From Endozoicomonas sp. GU-1 (lineage in GTDB: Bacteria > Pseudomonadota > Gammaproteobacteria > Pseudomonadales > Endozoicomonadaceae), in contig NZ_CP114771.1 in NCBI RefSeq assembly GCF_027366395.1, positions 1,302,001-1,366,000 of the forward strand: a DNA stretch of 64,000 nt, read 5' to 3'. Below, piece after piece: positions 36,550 to 46,946 of this stretch. Under the pieces are notes generated by a model. It was not told the DNA's origin and made no database searches. It saw only the letters and a list, made by a program, of their open reading frames with translations. Position numbers and translations under genes: made by a program. Position 1 is the first letter of the stretch, and the number at the start of each line of letters is the position of its first letter.

Positions 36550-37798
36550 AAACGCTCACAGACGGAGGCTCTGCCTGGGCAGCCGCCTTGCGTTCAGCCG
36601 CTATGCATGCTGCCGCCGTAAAGACGACATCAGTAGAACTGTTCAACGCCGTTTCCAGAGAATCCTGAATCACGCCAATAATAAAACCGACAGCAACAAC
36701 CTGCATGGCAATATCATTAGAGATACCAAACAGGCTACAGGCCAGCGGGATCAGCAATAAGGAACCACCGGCCACACCGGAAGCACCACAGGCAGAAACA
36801 GCAGCAACAACACTGAGCATCAAAGCGGTTGGCAGGTCAATGGAAATACCCAGTGTATGAACCGCTGCCAGCGTCATTACGGTGATGGTAATGGCGGCAC
36901 CTGCCATATTGATGGTAGCCCCGAGGGGGATGGACACTGAGTAGGTATCTTCGTGGAGATCCAGGCTTTTACACAGCTGCATATTCACCGGAATATTGGC
37001 TGCCGAGCTGCGGGTAAAGAAGGCCGTCACACCGCTTTCCCGGATACAGCGCAGCACCAGGGGGAAAGGGTTCTGACGAATCTTCAGGTAAACGATCAAT
37101 GGGTTAACGATAAACCCGATCATCAACATGCTGCTGATCAGAACCACCAGTAACTTGCTGTAACCGGCCAGCACCCCAAAACCGGTCTGGGCAATGGTAT
37201 TGGCAACCAACCCGAAAATACCGATGGGAGCCAGCTGGATGACAAAGCGTACAATGGCAGAAACCGCCATGGACAGGTCATGCACCATAACCCGCGTAGA
37301 CTCACTGCCATGACGCAATGCCAGGCCCAAACCGATGGCCCAGGCAAGAATACCAATGAAGTTGCCTGTCAGCAGAGCTTCAACAGGGTTCTGCACAACC
37401 TGAAACAGCAGTGTATGGAGAACCTCCATAATCCCTTCCGGAGGCAGGGCTCCCCCGCTATTGGTCACTAGCGTCAAGGTCACCGGGAAAAGAAAACTCA
37501 TGGATACCGCAACAAAAGAAGCTGCCAAGGTACCAAGAATATAAAGAAAAACAATCGGCCGCATGTTCGTGTGCTGCCCCTGTTTCTGGTTGGCAATGGA
37601 AGAAGCCACCAGTACAAATACCAGCACAGGGGCTACCGCTTTCAAGGCCCCGACAAACAGGGAGCCCAGAAAAGAGATGGCCACCGCAGTTTCCGGCGAA
37701 ACAACCGCCAGACCAGCACCCAGGGCAATACCGATAATAATCCTGAGAACCAGGCTGGTGTTAGCCATTCGGTCATATAATGATTGCGCTTGACTCAT
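36548..37798 (-). CDS. sstT: Serine/threonine:sodium symporter SstT
   Basis: This is a sodium-coupled uptake carrier for L-serine and L-threonine in the inner membrane, of the dicarboxylate/amino acid:cation symporter (DAACS) family. Family features include the early helix [21 protein letters not shown], the hairpin segment [14 protein letters not shown] with its Ser-rich tip, [12 protein letters not shown], and [25 protein letters not shown]. The 416-residue length is standard for SstT. Its TAG stop (36548-36550) lies in the right arm of MITE-like element B. It is a single-gene unit with no operon partner. Confidence 0.93.
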
Positions 37799-38252
37799 GA
37801 TTTACCCGCTGTACTACGTTCAAGTTTTTATCAGTCAACAATTTATAACATCTGCCTCACGAAATTCCCGCGCAGTAAGAGTATTACCGGCCTGCGGGAA
37901 TTACGTAAAAATAGTATCACAGTACTGAGGATAAACTTCAGATTTAATTTTTTGCATCAATTATATCAATCGCATCTATCCTGTTGCCTACCGAAACAGA
38001 CACCAGAGCACGGAAATGAGACAGATTCTAGTCCCGAAAACCATCTTTGAGCTGCAACCCGTCAAGGACTGTCACGGAAAAAGCAAACTGGAAGAGAAAC
38101 CAAAAGTCGTCTGGGACATAAGAAACGTCGTGGTGATACCACCAGCGGAGCTCCTGACTCCGCTATTTCGCGGCAAATATTGATAGTGCGCTGTTCCTGT
38201 AATCCCTCGACACTAAAATCCCTCTGAAAAACAACACGTCCTGCCCCATGGC
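37799..38252. other. Intergenic region, mostly without a gene
   Basis: This 454-bp region holds the upstream side of sstT and the 3' side of the kinase-like gene. Apart from one weak small open frame at 38016-38183 nothing is supported. Upstream of sstT it is AT-rich, as expected for a promoter. Confidence 0.45.
38016..38183 (+). CDS. Possible small protein (55 aa)
   Basis: An ATG at 38016 opens 55 codons, MRQILVPKTIFELQPV to LLTPLFRGKY. It could be a small gene or a fragment: codon use looks reasonable and the PAELLTP-type ending is peptide-like. There is no clear ribosome site, no recognised domain and no partner, so it is offered at low confidence. Confidence 0.25.
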   Translation: MRQILVPKTIFELQPVKDCHGKSKLEEKPKVVWDIRNVVVIPPAELLTPLFRGKY

Positions 38253-39566
38253 TTAAACCAGCTGACTCAGCTGCTCTTTAACATTCTCTGCCGTCGGGCG
38301 CGTTTGCGGGTCTGCCCGGGTGCACTGGCCTATCAGACGAATCAGCGGTGCCAGCATATTCCGATCGTCTTCAGTCAACGAAATACTTATCGGAACGGAC
38401 GGCATATTCAGTGCCAACAGGCTCTTGTTATTGGCCAGGAAGCCCGTAGTCCGGTCCACAGCCTGCTCCAATTTTGTACAATCGTACAACTCAGTGGTTT
38501 TCATATAGTCAAATAGTGATAGCTGCAAACCTTCATCCGCTTTAAACCACTCCCCTTCGCCAACAGTGGCATAAACGATAACCGCCAGCATTACACCAAA
38601 AGACCAGATATCGCCCTCCCGGGTAGCGGAGGTATATTGCCAGGGGGCAAACGGTTGCTCAGGGTTGGCAAAAACGCCGGGAAAGCGCAGCTCTGGCGGT
38701 TGCCAGGCATTGTTGTAAAAAATAAACCGTTTTCTGCCCAGCGTGTCCGGCCCCGGTGCCACATCCACCCGACTGAAACGCTCCGGCAGGCCCGGACCCA
38801 GCCAGCCTGAAAACTCCCGAAGCCCTTCCAGACGGATATCACCGTGGGCCACTCCCCGTTCGTGCAGGTTTGCCAGGGTATCCACTACCTGGCTCAGACC
38901 ATGGATAACATCACCGAGAACAGCGCCTTTCGACAAACATTGCTCAATGTAGGACTCTGCCAGACTTTCCAGCAGTGGCCACGGCCCGGTTACCGAGGAA
39001 GCAATCCCGGCGTCAGCCAGCCTGGGCAACCCCTTTATTCCCCATCCATAAATATGATGTTGCCGGGCGGTGGTGGAGACCATCTCCAGCAATTGATGGA
39101 TTAACTCATCCAGCCTTTCTGCCTCCGGGGCAGACGGAAAAGAAAGGCTCCGCCGATGGGGCTTGCCAGCGTCATTAAGCAGTTTAACGTTCTGGTCATT
39201 GAGCAGCATTAACGTCCCCACTGGCTGGCCTTCGCCATCCGCCCCCTTGACCGATACCTGCCCCGCCCGGGCAAACCAGGAATATCGTTGTGGCTCCATG
39301 GTGATGGCCCTGCCAAAACTGCTGATATTCAGGGAGTTCAGCAGCGTAACCTGCCAGCGCTCGTCGGAATCCATATCATTCCTGCTCGCTTTCCTGAAAA
39401 CCCCGTAGGTTTCCCACTCAGGTCTCTGTTCAAGCAGTTTGATAATCAAATTATCGACACGGTGGACAATACGATATTTGAATGCACTGCCAACTTCACC
39501 CTTTTCATCCAACACGACCGCAGGAAATTGCAGCGCAGAAGCATTCTCAACAACTGGCAGGGACAT
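38253..39566 (-). CDS. Degenerate protein-kinase-like protein
   Basis: The C-terminal half keeps the kinase C-lobe outline: HERGVAHGDIRLEGL in the place of the HRD-x4-N catalytic loop (HGD, with the usual Asn changed), WQPPELRFP as the APE region, GDIWSFGVMLAVIVY as the DxWSxG helix, and DPQTRPTAENV as the final conserved Arg. No DFG is seen where it should be, and no clear glycine loop or ATP-binding Lys is found in the N-lobe, so it may be a pseudokinase or a very atypical kinase. The ATG at 39566 sits 7 bases after AAGGAG. It is more diverged than the pair at 1-3104. Confidence 0.65.
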   Translation of the reverse strand: MSLPVVENASALQFPAVVLDEKGEVGSAFKYRIVHRVDNLIIKLLEQRPEWETYGVFRKASRNDMDSDERWQVTLLNSLNISSFGRAITMEPQRYSWFARAGQVSVKGADGEGQPVGTLMLLNDQNVKLLNDAGKPHRRSLSFPSAPEAERLDELIHQLLEMVSTTARQHHIYGWGIKGLPRLADAGIASSVTGPWPLLESLAESYIEQCLSKGAVLGDVIHGLSQVVDTLANLHERGVAHGDIRLEGLREFSGWLGPGLPERFSRVDVAPGPDTLGRKRFIFYNNAWQPPELRFPGVFANPEQPFAPWQYTSATREGDIWSFGVMLAVIVYATVGEGEWFKADEGLQLSLFDYMKTTELYDCTKLEQAVDRTTGFLANNKSLLALNMPSVPISISLTEDDRNMLAPLIRLIGQCTRADPQTRPTAENVKEQLSQLV

Positions 39567-39701
39567 CAATAAACTCCTTTATGGCATTTTTATTGTCAGG
39601 CAGTTAAAGATAGCTCAATCTGATATAAACAGTGATGTCATGGTTAAGAAGCTGTGGTGATCAGAATTGCCTCATGGCTTTAGACCGACAAGGAAACCTC
39701 A

Positions 39702-40370
39702 TCAATTAAATGAGTTATGAAGTTCATCACTCATACCTGTTTTGGAGGTGTAGACAGGCTTTAATACCATTTTGGCGACCCCTGATTTCATGGGTACAAA
39801 AGTATTTAAATTATTTCTCTGGAGGCGAACGGTATCCAGCATGTCGTCTGCATTCATCCTGTCCAGGGCATGATAAAAATCGGCACTTTCGGTTGAAGAG
39901 CGGTTACTGAGAATACCAAGTGCATTCTGGATATGGCCTATTTCAGGATGGAAGGCACCGGCGAGTTGCAATCCAATCTTTACAATCCTGCTGAGGATTT
40001 TGCCAATAAGTCTAAAGGGTATTTCTGAGTCATTTTCCATCAGAGTCAGTTGAACAGAGTCTGCATCCAACCAGATGATCAGCTCAGTATTGCCCTCATT
40101 AACACCTTTTTTTTTCGCCCAGGGAATTTCAATCGTATCTTCACGAATCGGTTGGTCGCTATTGTAGTAAGTGAGGTGCATATAGATTTCAGGCGTGCTG
40201 AAAAAATGCTTGACGACTTTTTTCAGGTCCAGTTCCAAGAGAAAGGCACGCTCAGGCAGGCGTTTTCGTAGTATCGGTCTTGGGGTCAACGATGGGTTTT
40301 GTATGAATAACTGGAGTACTGAGTCGGGCAGGGCGATGAACCAGCAGGATGATATCTTTGTCCAGATCAT
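39702..40370 (-). pseudogene. C-terminal part of a frameshifted exported protein
   Basis: From about 40253 down to 39702 this frame encodes ~180 residues (PERAFLLELDLKKVVKHFF and onward) of unknown family. Its own start at 40370 would overlap the preceding gene by 119 bases in another frame, which is unlikely to be natural. Removing one copy of a tandem GCCT (plus-strand AGGC at 40254-40261) joins TKTP of the upstream gene to ERAFLLELD here. The two pieces were therefore one ~400-residue protein. The region is near the degenerate kinase gene and shares its strand. Confidence 0.65.
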
Positions 40371-40893
40371 CGACGTTCTTCACAGTGAAATCGCAGTGTT
40401 TATCCTGGCAGGATGAAGAACTGGCAATTTCCACTTTGCGGGGCTGACCCTGCTCCTTTGGTAACAGGAAGCCAATGTAGGGGCTGTCGGTTTCTTTGAC
40501 TTTGCGATAACGAAGCTTCATTAGAGAGCCTTTGCTTCGTTTACCAAAGTGAAAACAGTCCGCGACTCTCTCCAGCTCTTCAATTTGCTCGGTAAAGTCA
40601 TCCAGAACGGTTTCAGGTATTTCTGGATAATGTTCTCGAACGGTTCCAGGCAGGCTCCGCAGGGTAAGATCACCCACTTCATCTAACTGCGAGGGATTAG
40701 TGGCCAGTTTGCGAATCTGATCCAGGTGCTCCGACGGCTTCAGGGTTTCGATAAAGCTCTTTTTCAACTCCATGAAGGCTTGTTCCTTTTTTTCAAAACT
40801 CATGGCTGCAATACCCGAGCATTCTTCGGCAAATGCAGAGGGAAGAGTGAAACACAAAAGTAAGGTAACGGTCAGGGGAATACACGCTTTCAT
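40252..40893 (-). CDS. Exported protein of unknown function, N-terminal part
   Basis: The ATG at 40893 (AGG 6 bases upstream) starts a typical signal peptide, MKACIPLTVTLLLCFTLPSAFA, with cleavage likely before EECSG. The mature part is soluble, has four cysteines that could pair in the periplasm, and matches no family I recognise. It ends at 40252 after a 4-bp duplication (GCCTGCCT) that throws the frame; the original protein probably continued into the 39702-40370 region. An upstream in-frame ATG (40911) is less likely because it disrupts the signal peptide. Confidence 0.65.
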   Translation of the reverse strand: MKACIPLTVTLLLCFTLPSAFAEECSGIAAMSFEKKEQAFMELKKSFIETLKPSEHLDQIRKLATNPSQLDEVGDLTLRSLPGTVREHYPEIPETVLDDFTEQIEELERVADCFHFGKRSKGSLMKLRYRKVKETDSPYIGFLLPKEQGQPRKVEIASSSSCQDKHCDFTVKNVDDLDKDIILLVHRPARLSTPVIHTKPIVDPKTDTTKTPA

Positions 40894-41199
40894 AATGAAC
40901 CTGAAGAGCAAATAAGAAACAAACGTGCAGATTACTGAAGGAGAAAATAAGTAATATATTTATGTAGATGAGGCTGCCTAATCTGTCAACGCCCGCTGTG
41001 AAATATAGCCCGAATATTTTATAAACATAATGTCGTTCAATACGATCAACAACAACAACCACATACCTATTTTTATTCAGATAATTTTATCTACAGTGCC
41101 AATGTCGTAAGATAAAACGTTCAAATCATCCTTCCCTACCAGTAGCGACAAAAGACCATTTGGCCTCAATGGGCTGCAAGCAATCAGGAAGACCGCGAC
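40894..41199. other. Intergenic region, promoter side of two divergent genes
   Basis: This 306-bp AT-rich spacer lies between the exported-protein gene and the broken hsdR. It contains TATAAACATAATGT-type AT-rich stretches suitable for promoters on both strands. No gene, repeat or RNA could be supported. Confidence 0.4.
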
Positions 41200-43890
41200 A
41201 TGGCAGCAAAACCCAGTGCCCAACCTTCAAACTTCCAGTTTCTGGCAGAGCATGACTCCCTTTTTCTGGAGCTGGCAGCGGCAGCCGAGCGCTCTTTCTC
41301 AAGCGACCCCAACACCACGTTGATCAAACTGCGCCAGCTGGGCGAAGCACTGGCCCAGCATATTGCTTCGCTTTGTGGCATCAAGTCAGAAGGAGCCCCT
41401 GAGCCAGAACGATCTGCTCTATCGCCTCAACCGGGAGCTTAACCTCGACCTGAAAGTACGGGAGATGTTTCATATTCTCCGCAAGGAAGGCAACAAGGCC
41501 ACGCATCAGTTCCACACCAGCCACCGGGAAGCGATCAGTGGCTTGCGGGTAGCCCGTGAGCTGACAGTCTGGTTTCATCGCTCCCTGACTAAAAACGCCA
41601 ACTTTAATCCTGGCCCTTTCCTGCCGCCGCCCGATCCCAGTAAGCAACTGCGTGAGCTGCACGAACAGATTGAAAAGCTGAAAGCCGATCTCAGCACGGC
41701 AAATATTGAGCTGGAGTCCAGCCAGCAATACCAAGAGCTGGAGCAGAAAGAGAAGGCGGAATACCAGGCACTGGCCTTTGAGATGGACCAGGAAGCCCGG
41801 CAACTTCAGGAGCAGATCAAACAACACGACCAGGCTCTGGAAGATCTGCGTAAATCCTACGAAGCAAAACTGGCCGAGGCGGATGCCAGGGTCAAAGCCT
41901 TAACAGAAAAGGAACGAACCAGCGAACGGCAGAGTATTGCCTACCAGACAACCACCGCTGGTCAGCAGGTCACTCTTGATGAAGAGATGACCCGAATCCT
42001 CATCGACAACATGCTCACCGAAGCGGGTTGGGCGACTGATACCCAGGAACTCACCTGGAAGAAAGGCGCACGACCTGAACGAAACAAATACAAAGCCATC
42101 GCTGAATGGCCAACGGTCAAAGAGAGTGGCAAAGAGGCTGGGCTGATTACGTTTTATTCCATGGTTTAACGCCCATTGCCGTGGTTGAAGCGAAACGTGA
42201 GAACGTCAATGTCTCCGGTAAAATTCCTCAGGCAGAAGGCTACAGTCGTGGTTTTCAGATCGAGCCGCCCCTGAAAGCAGCCTTTGAACTCGCGGGTCGA
42301 AGTGAACCCTGGTCCGATGGTATGGGCGGGCACTACATGGTGCCATTCGTCTACTCCTGCAATGGTCGCCCCTACGTTCCCCAGATAAAAGAACAGTCCG
42401 GCATCTGGTTCCGTGATGTTCGTATGCCAGGCAATATCAAGCGTGCACTGCCTCAGTTCCACACGCCAAAAGGGTTGAAGGATCTTCTGGATCGAAGCCG
42501 TGAAGATGCAGAAAAAGTGCTGCAAAGTGAAAGCTACCATTACCTGAACCTGCGGGATTACCAGCAAAAGGCCATTGCAGCGGTTGAAAATACCTTGTCC
42601 AAAGAGATTCGCACCGCAATGCTGGCCATGGCCACCGGCACGGGTAAAACCCGCACGGTTCTTGGCCTTATGTACCGTTTCCTCAAATCGGAGCGTTTCA
42701 AGCGCATTCTCTTTCTGGTAGACAGAACCGCCCTTGGCAAGCAGGCCAACGATACCTTTATGGAAGCCAGGCTGGAGCAGAACCAGTCGCTCACCCAGAT
42801 CTACAAAGTGCTGGAGATGAAGGACATTCAGGTTGAAGACGAAACCCGCGTCCAGACCGCCACCGTACAGGCCATGGTGCAGCGCATCTTTGCCTCCGAT
42901 AATCCGCCGCCAATCGACCAGTACGATTGCATCATTATTGATGAAGCACACCGGGGTTATACCCTCGACCAGGAAATGACCGAAGGAGAGATGACCACCA
43001 GAGATGCCGCCCAGTATCTTTCCAGTTACCGCCGGGTACTGGACTATTTTGACGCGGTCAAAATCGGTCTGACGGCCACCCCGGCAGCCCATACCAAGGA
43101 TATTTTCGGTCCGCCCGTGTACACCTACTCCTACCGGGAAGCGGTCGCCGACGACTGGCTGATTGATTACGAGCCGCCCATTCGTTACATCACCAAACTG
43201 GCTCAGGAAGGTATCCGCTTTAATGAGGGAGAAACGGTCTCTGTCATCAATACCCAAACGGGTGAAGTTGCACAGGAAGACCTGAAGGATGAGCTGAATT
43301 TCGAAATCGAAGCCTTTAACCGGCGAGTCATCAACGAGAGCTTTAACCGGGTAATCTGCGATGAACTGGTAACAGAGCTGGACCCTCTCGGTGAAGAGAA
43401 GACCATGATCTTCTGCGCCACCGACAAACACGCCGATATGGTTAAGCGGCTGCTTGACGAGGCCTTTGCAAGAGAACTGGGCACCACCTACAACGAAGCG
43501 GCAGTGACCAAAATCACTGGCGAAAGTACCAATCCGTTAGAGCTGATCAAACAGTTCAAAAACGAACGCTACCCCAATATCGCCATCACTGTAGACCTGC
43601 TGACCACCGGCATCGATGTACCAGAAATCTGTAACCTGGTATTTATGCGCCGGGTGAAGTCCCGCATTCTGTTTGAACAGATGATTGGCCGCGCTACCCG
43701 GCGCTGCGATGAGATCGGTAAAACAGTATTCCGCATTTATGATCCCGTAGATATCTTCGCCGCCTTTGATCGGGAGAATAAAAATGCCAACAGCATGAAG
43801 CCGCTGGTCAAAGACCCCAATATCACCCTTGAGCAGCAGCAATTCCCGATGAATCCTGAAGCCCTACTGCCGCATGACGTACAGAGGTGA
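41200..43890 (+). pseudogene. hsdR: Type I restriction enzyme R subunit (HsdR), broken and truncated
   Basis: The piece at 41200-41400 gives the N-terminal DUF4145-like helical domain. The frame shifts near 41385-41405 (a CCCC run), continues to about 42140 with a coiled coil and the start of the nuclease domain, then shifts again (EAG to WADYVLFHG). The nuclease region ADYVLFHGLTPIAVVEAKR holds the D...E-x-K residues. The translocase motor follows: Walker A MATGTGKTRT, DEAH in IIIDEAHRGY, LTATPAAHTK, TTGIDVPEICNLVFMR and QMIGRATRRCD. The sequence then stops being HsdR exactly at 43836, where an IS begins, so the C-terminal domain is gone. It cannot make a working enzyme. No hsdM or hsdS is next to it. 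Confidence 0.85.
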
Positions 43891-43961
43891 CGATAAAATC
43901 TCTCCCGCACAATTTATCGACTAAAATTGGTCTTTACTAAATCATCTTCGTCGGATCAATT

Positions 43962-44651
43962 ATGGGTACTGCCATACAGAAAAAAGTCAGGCAATTCAGT
44001 GCTACTTATCTTATAAAAACCGTTTCTGAATGCTTTGAAAAAATACCTGATCACCGTCCCAATAAGTGCATCATTCCATTTGCCAATTTTCCGAAATCTG
44101 CTTTTGCCATGATGCATCAAAAGTGTGATTCGCTGTTAGCATTCGATGAGGAAAGACTCGACGAAGTATGCTGCCATAATCTCGAAAAACTTTATCATAT
44201 TAAAGATGGCATTGTACCTTCTGATACAAGAATGAGAGAAGTTGTTGACCCTTTAGATCCTGCCGAGCATAAGACACCCTTCAAGAAACTGCTCAATATT
44301 GTTCAGCGTAATGGCGCCCTGAAAGGTTTCGAATTTAAATGCGGCAAGCTAAAAGACCATTATCTCCTTCCTGTTGATGGCACCGGTCTTTTTTATTCAG
44401 GAACCTGTCGTTGTGATGACTGTTGCATCATGAATGAAGGTAAAAAGAATGAAGCTTATTATCACAATATTTTGGGTGGATGTATTGTCCACCCAAAGCA
44501 GAAAACTGTGCTTCCTTTAGCACCAGAAGCCATTTGCAAACAAGATGGCACGAAAAAAAATGATTGTGAAAAAGCTGCTATCCGACGTTTTCTGGCCCAG
44601 GTAAAACACGACCATCCGCAAATAAAGCTGGTCATTCTACTTGACGGCTTA
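43962..44651 (+). pseudogene. DDE transposase, N-terminal part
   Basis: A diverged relative of the 467-residue transposases at 54741 and 60877: it shares the DPRPNK/IPDHRPNK start region, the Cys-rich CRCDDCC insert and the first catalytic motif in LLPVDGTGLF. Its coding sequence runs correctly to LLDGL at 44651, where the IS5 begins. The remaining codons to 44681 come from the IS5 end. Confidence 0.85.
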
Positions 44652-45537
44652 GAGACTGTTGTAAAAGTTACTGACCATTAACTCAGGATAAAAAACTCAA
44701 CGTCGTCTATAACTACAGTATCTGATTAGTTTAAGGAGGATAATTATGTATCCATCCGACCTGACCAATGACGAGTGGGCAATCCTCAAGCCTCTATTCC
44801 CTGACCCTGGCTATGATACTCCAAAAAATGGGCGACCACGCGACTGGAGTTATCGTCTGATATTGAATGCCATATTCTATCTCACTAAAACAGGCTGTCA
44901 GTGGCGAATGCTGCCTTCTGACTTTCCACCATGGAGTACTGTCTACACCTATTTTCGAATCTGGAAACAAGATGGCACATGGAAGAAGGTGCATGATGCT
45001 CTTCGTGACCAGGTGCGAATTCAGGCGGGCAAAGAGCCACAACCAACAGCAGCAAGCATTGACTCCCAATCCGTGAAAACCTCGGTAAAAGGGGGGGATC
45101 GAGGCTATGATGGCGGGAAGAAAATAAAAGGCAGAAAACGTCATATAGCTGTTGATACTCTTGGCCTGATTCTGGTGGTATGGGTACACGCAGCCGCATT
45201 TAGTGATAGTTTTGCAGGTCAATTCATACTGGCTCACCTTAAGAAATACTTTAAAAACATCCGGAAAGTCTGGGCTGATTGTGGCTACCGGGGTTACCTT
45301 GAAGAGTGGTTTTATCGCTTCAAACCCAAAAGGGAACTTGAAATCACAAAACGCCCACGGGGAAAGTTTGTCGTTCAAGCCAGGCGCTGGGTTGTGGAGA
45401 GAACCTTTGGCTGGTTTGAAGGATCCAGACGTTTATCTAAAGACTATGAACAGCTGCCAAGGAGTTCAGAAGCCTTCGTTTATATATGCATGATTCGCAT
45501 AATGCTACGAAGGTTTAAGTAGTTTTAAAACAGCCTC
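44652..45537 (+). mobile_element. IS5-family insertion sequence, complete
   Basis: It is 886 bp with imperfect inverted ends GAGACTGTTGTAAAAGTTAC and, from the right, GAGGCTGTTTTAAAACTACT. It is flanked by direct TTA copies (44649-44651 and 45538-45540), the TNA target duplication usual for IS5 relatives. Removing it and one TTA restores an open transposase frame (LLDGL-YADNPTIAL), proving it inserted into the older IS. Confidence 0.88.
44746..45522 (+). CDS. IS5-family transposase
   Basis: The intact 258-residue DDE transposase has the N-terminal domain YPSDLTNDEWAILKPLFP, the typical NAIFYLTKTGCQWRMLPSDFPPWSTVY segment, the first catalytic Asp in ASIDSQSVK, the second in WADCGYRG and the Glu in RWVVERTFGWFEGSRRL. 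Length is right for the IS5/IS1031-like group. An AAGGAGG ribosome site precedes its ATG. It appears functional and is probably the youngest insertion at this locus. Confidence 0.92.
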   Translation: MYPSDLTNDEWAILKPLFPDPGYDTPKNGRPRDWSYRLILNAIFYLTKTGCQWRMLPSDFPPWSTVYTYFRIWKQDGTWKKVHDALRDQVRIQAGKEPQPTAASIDSQSVKTSVKGGDRGYDGGKKIKGRKRHIAVDTLGLILVVWVHAAAFSDSFAGQFILAHLKKYFKNIRKVWADCGYRGYLEEWFYRFKPKRELEITKRPRGKFVVQARRWVVERTFGWFEGSRRLSKDYEQLPRSSEAFVYICMIRIMLRRFK

Positions 45538-46206
45538 TTATACGCTGATAACCCCACCATTGCTCTGATCAAGAAGTATGGCTGGCACTATATTATCGTC
45601 GCAAAAGATGGTAACCATGAGTCGCTTATTGAGGTCATGAATGAGCTTTATGATCAGGGCGAAGTTGAGCACCATACCATCGTTGATAAAGAGAAAAATA
45701 CAACTCATCGATTTCGCTATGCAAACAATGTGACCCTGAATCTTCAGGATGATGCAGAGCAGGTTAATGTCCTGGATTATATTGAAATTGATAAAGCAGG
45801 TAATTCGCATGTTTGGTGCTGGGTAACGGATATTGAATTAACCAAAAAGACAGTTGAATCTGTCATGAGAGGAGGTCGTTGTAGATGGCATATTGAGAAC
45901 CAAACATTTAACACCCTGAAAAACCAAGGCTATCAACTTGAGCACAGCTATGGTCATGGCGAATCTCACCTGGCTACGAATTTCGCCTACCTTTCATTCC
46001 TGGCTTTTCTTGTGGATCAAATCCAGGAATTGGCTTGTCCACGATTTCAAAAAGCATTAAATAAACCAGCGAAGCCAACACGAAAACGACTATGGAAAAA
46101 AATAACCAGCTTATTTCTTACCTTGATGATTGATAGTTGGGATGCTTTGTTTAAAGCAATTGCCCATGGATCCAAAGCCCAGAAACTAGAATTTGATACT
46201 TCATAA
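45538..46206 (+). pseudogene. DDE transposase, C-terminal part
   Basis: This resumes the 43962 transposase after the IS5. It carries the RWHIENQTFNTLKNQGYQLEHSYGHG segment with the catalytic Glu, and the C-terminal FLAFLVDQIQELAC region seen in the other copies. An internal ATG at 45637 could start a fragment but no active enzyme would result. Confidence 0.85.
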
Positions 46207-46346
46207 CATCAGAAGATAGCCAGGGTTTTTCAGGGTTAGAAATAGAGGTTTTTCTCCAGCTAAAGTCGCTGAAGATTATCTTTTTTTGTGAATATTATGA
46301 GTCAGTCTATGCACCTGCTATAGATATTGTCGTGTAATCGTCGGGA

Positions 46347-46793
46347 GTGGCTGCCGCAACGGACCGAGAAAAACACACTGCTTTAGTGGATGCAGTAACT
46401 CACGGCTTACGAGCTATGGATTTTTTATCAAGAACAAGACTTGAGCTAAACAAAGAGGGGACATTTCAATATTTGGTAAACGTGGCTTCACAACTTACAA
46501 CCTTCGGGCCTGAGCATGTACCATCACCAGATAAGGGCGAAATAGCATGCAATGCAGCTAACATAAGAGATGCCAAAAGATATGCGCCAATGAGGAAATT
46601 CATTGTTGATCAGTACCATAAAAGCTCGTACCAATCAGTTGCCGAAGCTGCGAAAGTATTAGCAGAACCACTTCGTGATTTTTGCAAAAAAAAGGAAGAT
46701 ATTGGTTATTTATCACCATCCCGCGACAAACGAACAATTGCAGGCTGGCTAAATTCGCATATAAAAAATTGCCCAACATGCCTCGCACAATAA
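46347..46793 (+). pseudogene. Hypothetical protein fragment, 5' end lost at an IS junction
   Basis: The frame is open into the IS right end (46353), and the only start codon there, GTG 46347, belongs to the IS terminus. The 5' part of the gene was therefore removed. The remaining 148 residues are helical with a possible DNA- or protein-binding basic stretch (CKKKEDIGYLSPSRDKRTIAGWLNSHIKNC), and the family is unknown. It leads into the AlpA/toprim/ATPase group on the same strand and may be the first gene of that integrative-element module. Confidence 0.5.
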
Positions 46794-46802
46794 GCTGATA
46801 TC

Positions 46803-46852
46803 GCGTCTGCATAAGCAGACGCAGGACGTTTGCATCCAAATTATGCAGACGC
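46803..46852. promoter_or_regulatory. Inverted-repeat cluster before the AlpA-like gene
   Basis: GCGTCTGC-ATAA-GCAGACGC (46803-46822) is a perfect 8-bp palindrome. Its 12-base half GCGTCTGCATAA recurs inverted as TTATGCAGACGC at 46841-46852. The cluster lies between the truncated gene and the excisionase-like regulator. It may be an operator for that regulator, a terminator stem or part of an element origin; there is no T-run. Confidence 0.55.
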
Positions 46853-46946
46853 CTAGAAGTGACCTTCCTCAGAATAAAAATACCCTTTAACGTCATATCC
46901 ATTAAGCAAGTTAAACCAAAGACCACCCTGCTTATTGGAGAACAAC

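Larger units (their letters stand above)
43837..46353 (+). mobile_element. IS4-like DDE element, interrupted by an IS5
   Basis: The left end CAGCAATTCCCGATGAAT (43837) and the inverted right end, read back from 46353 as CAGCCACTCCCGACGATT, resemble the ends of the two 1669-bp elements further on (CAGYAATTCCCRCAA). Without the nested IS5 it is about 1,628 bp. The flanks (left CTTGAGCAG, right CCGCAACGG) do not match, so there is no target duplication; a deletion or recombination happened at this copy. Confidence 0.78.

Noticed and set aside
42166-43431. 421-codon minus-strand open frame
   Set aside because: It lies antisense to the clear HsdR motor motifs; no domain, and composition fits a shadow frame.
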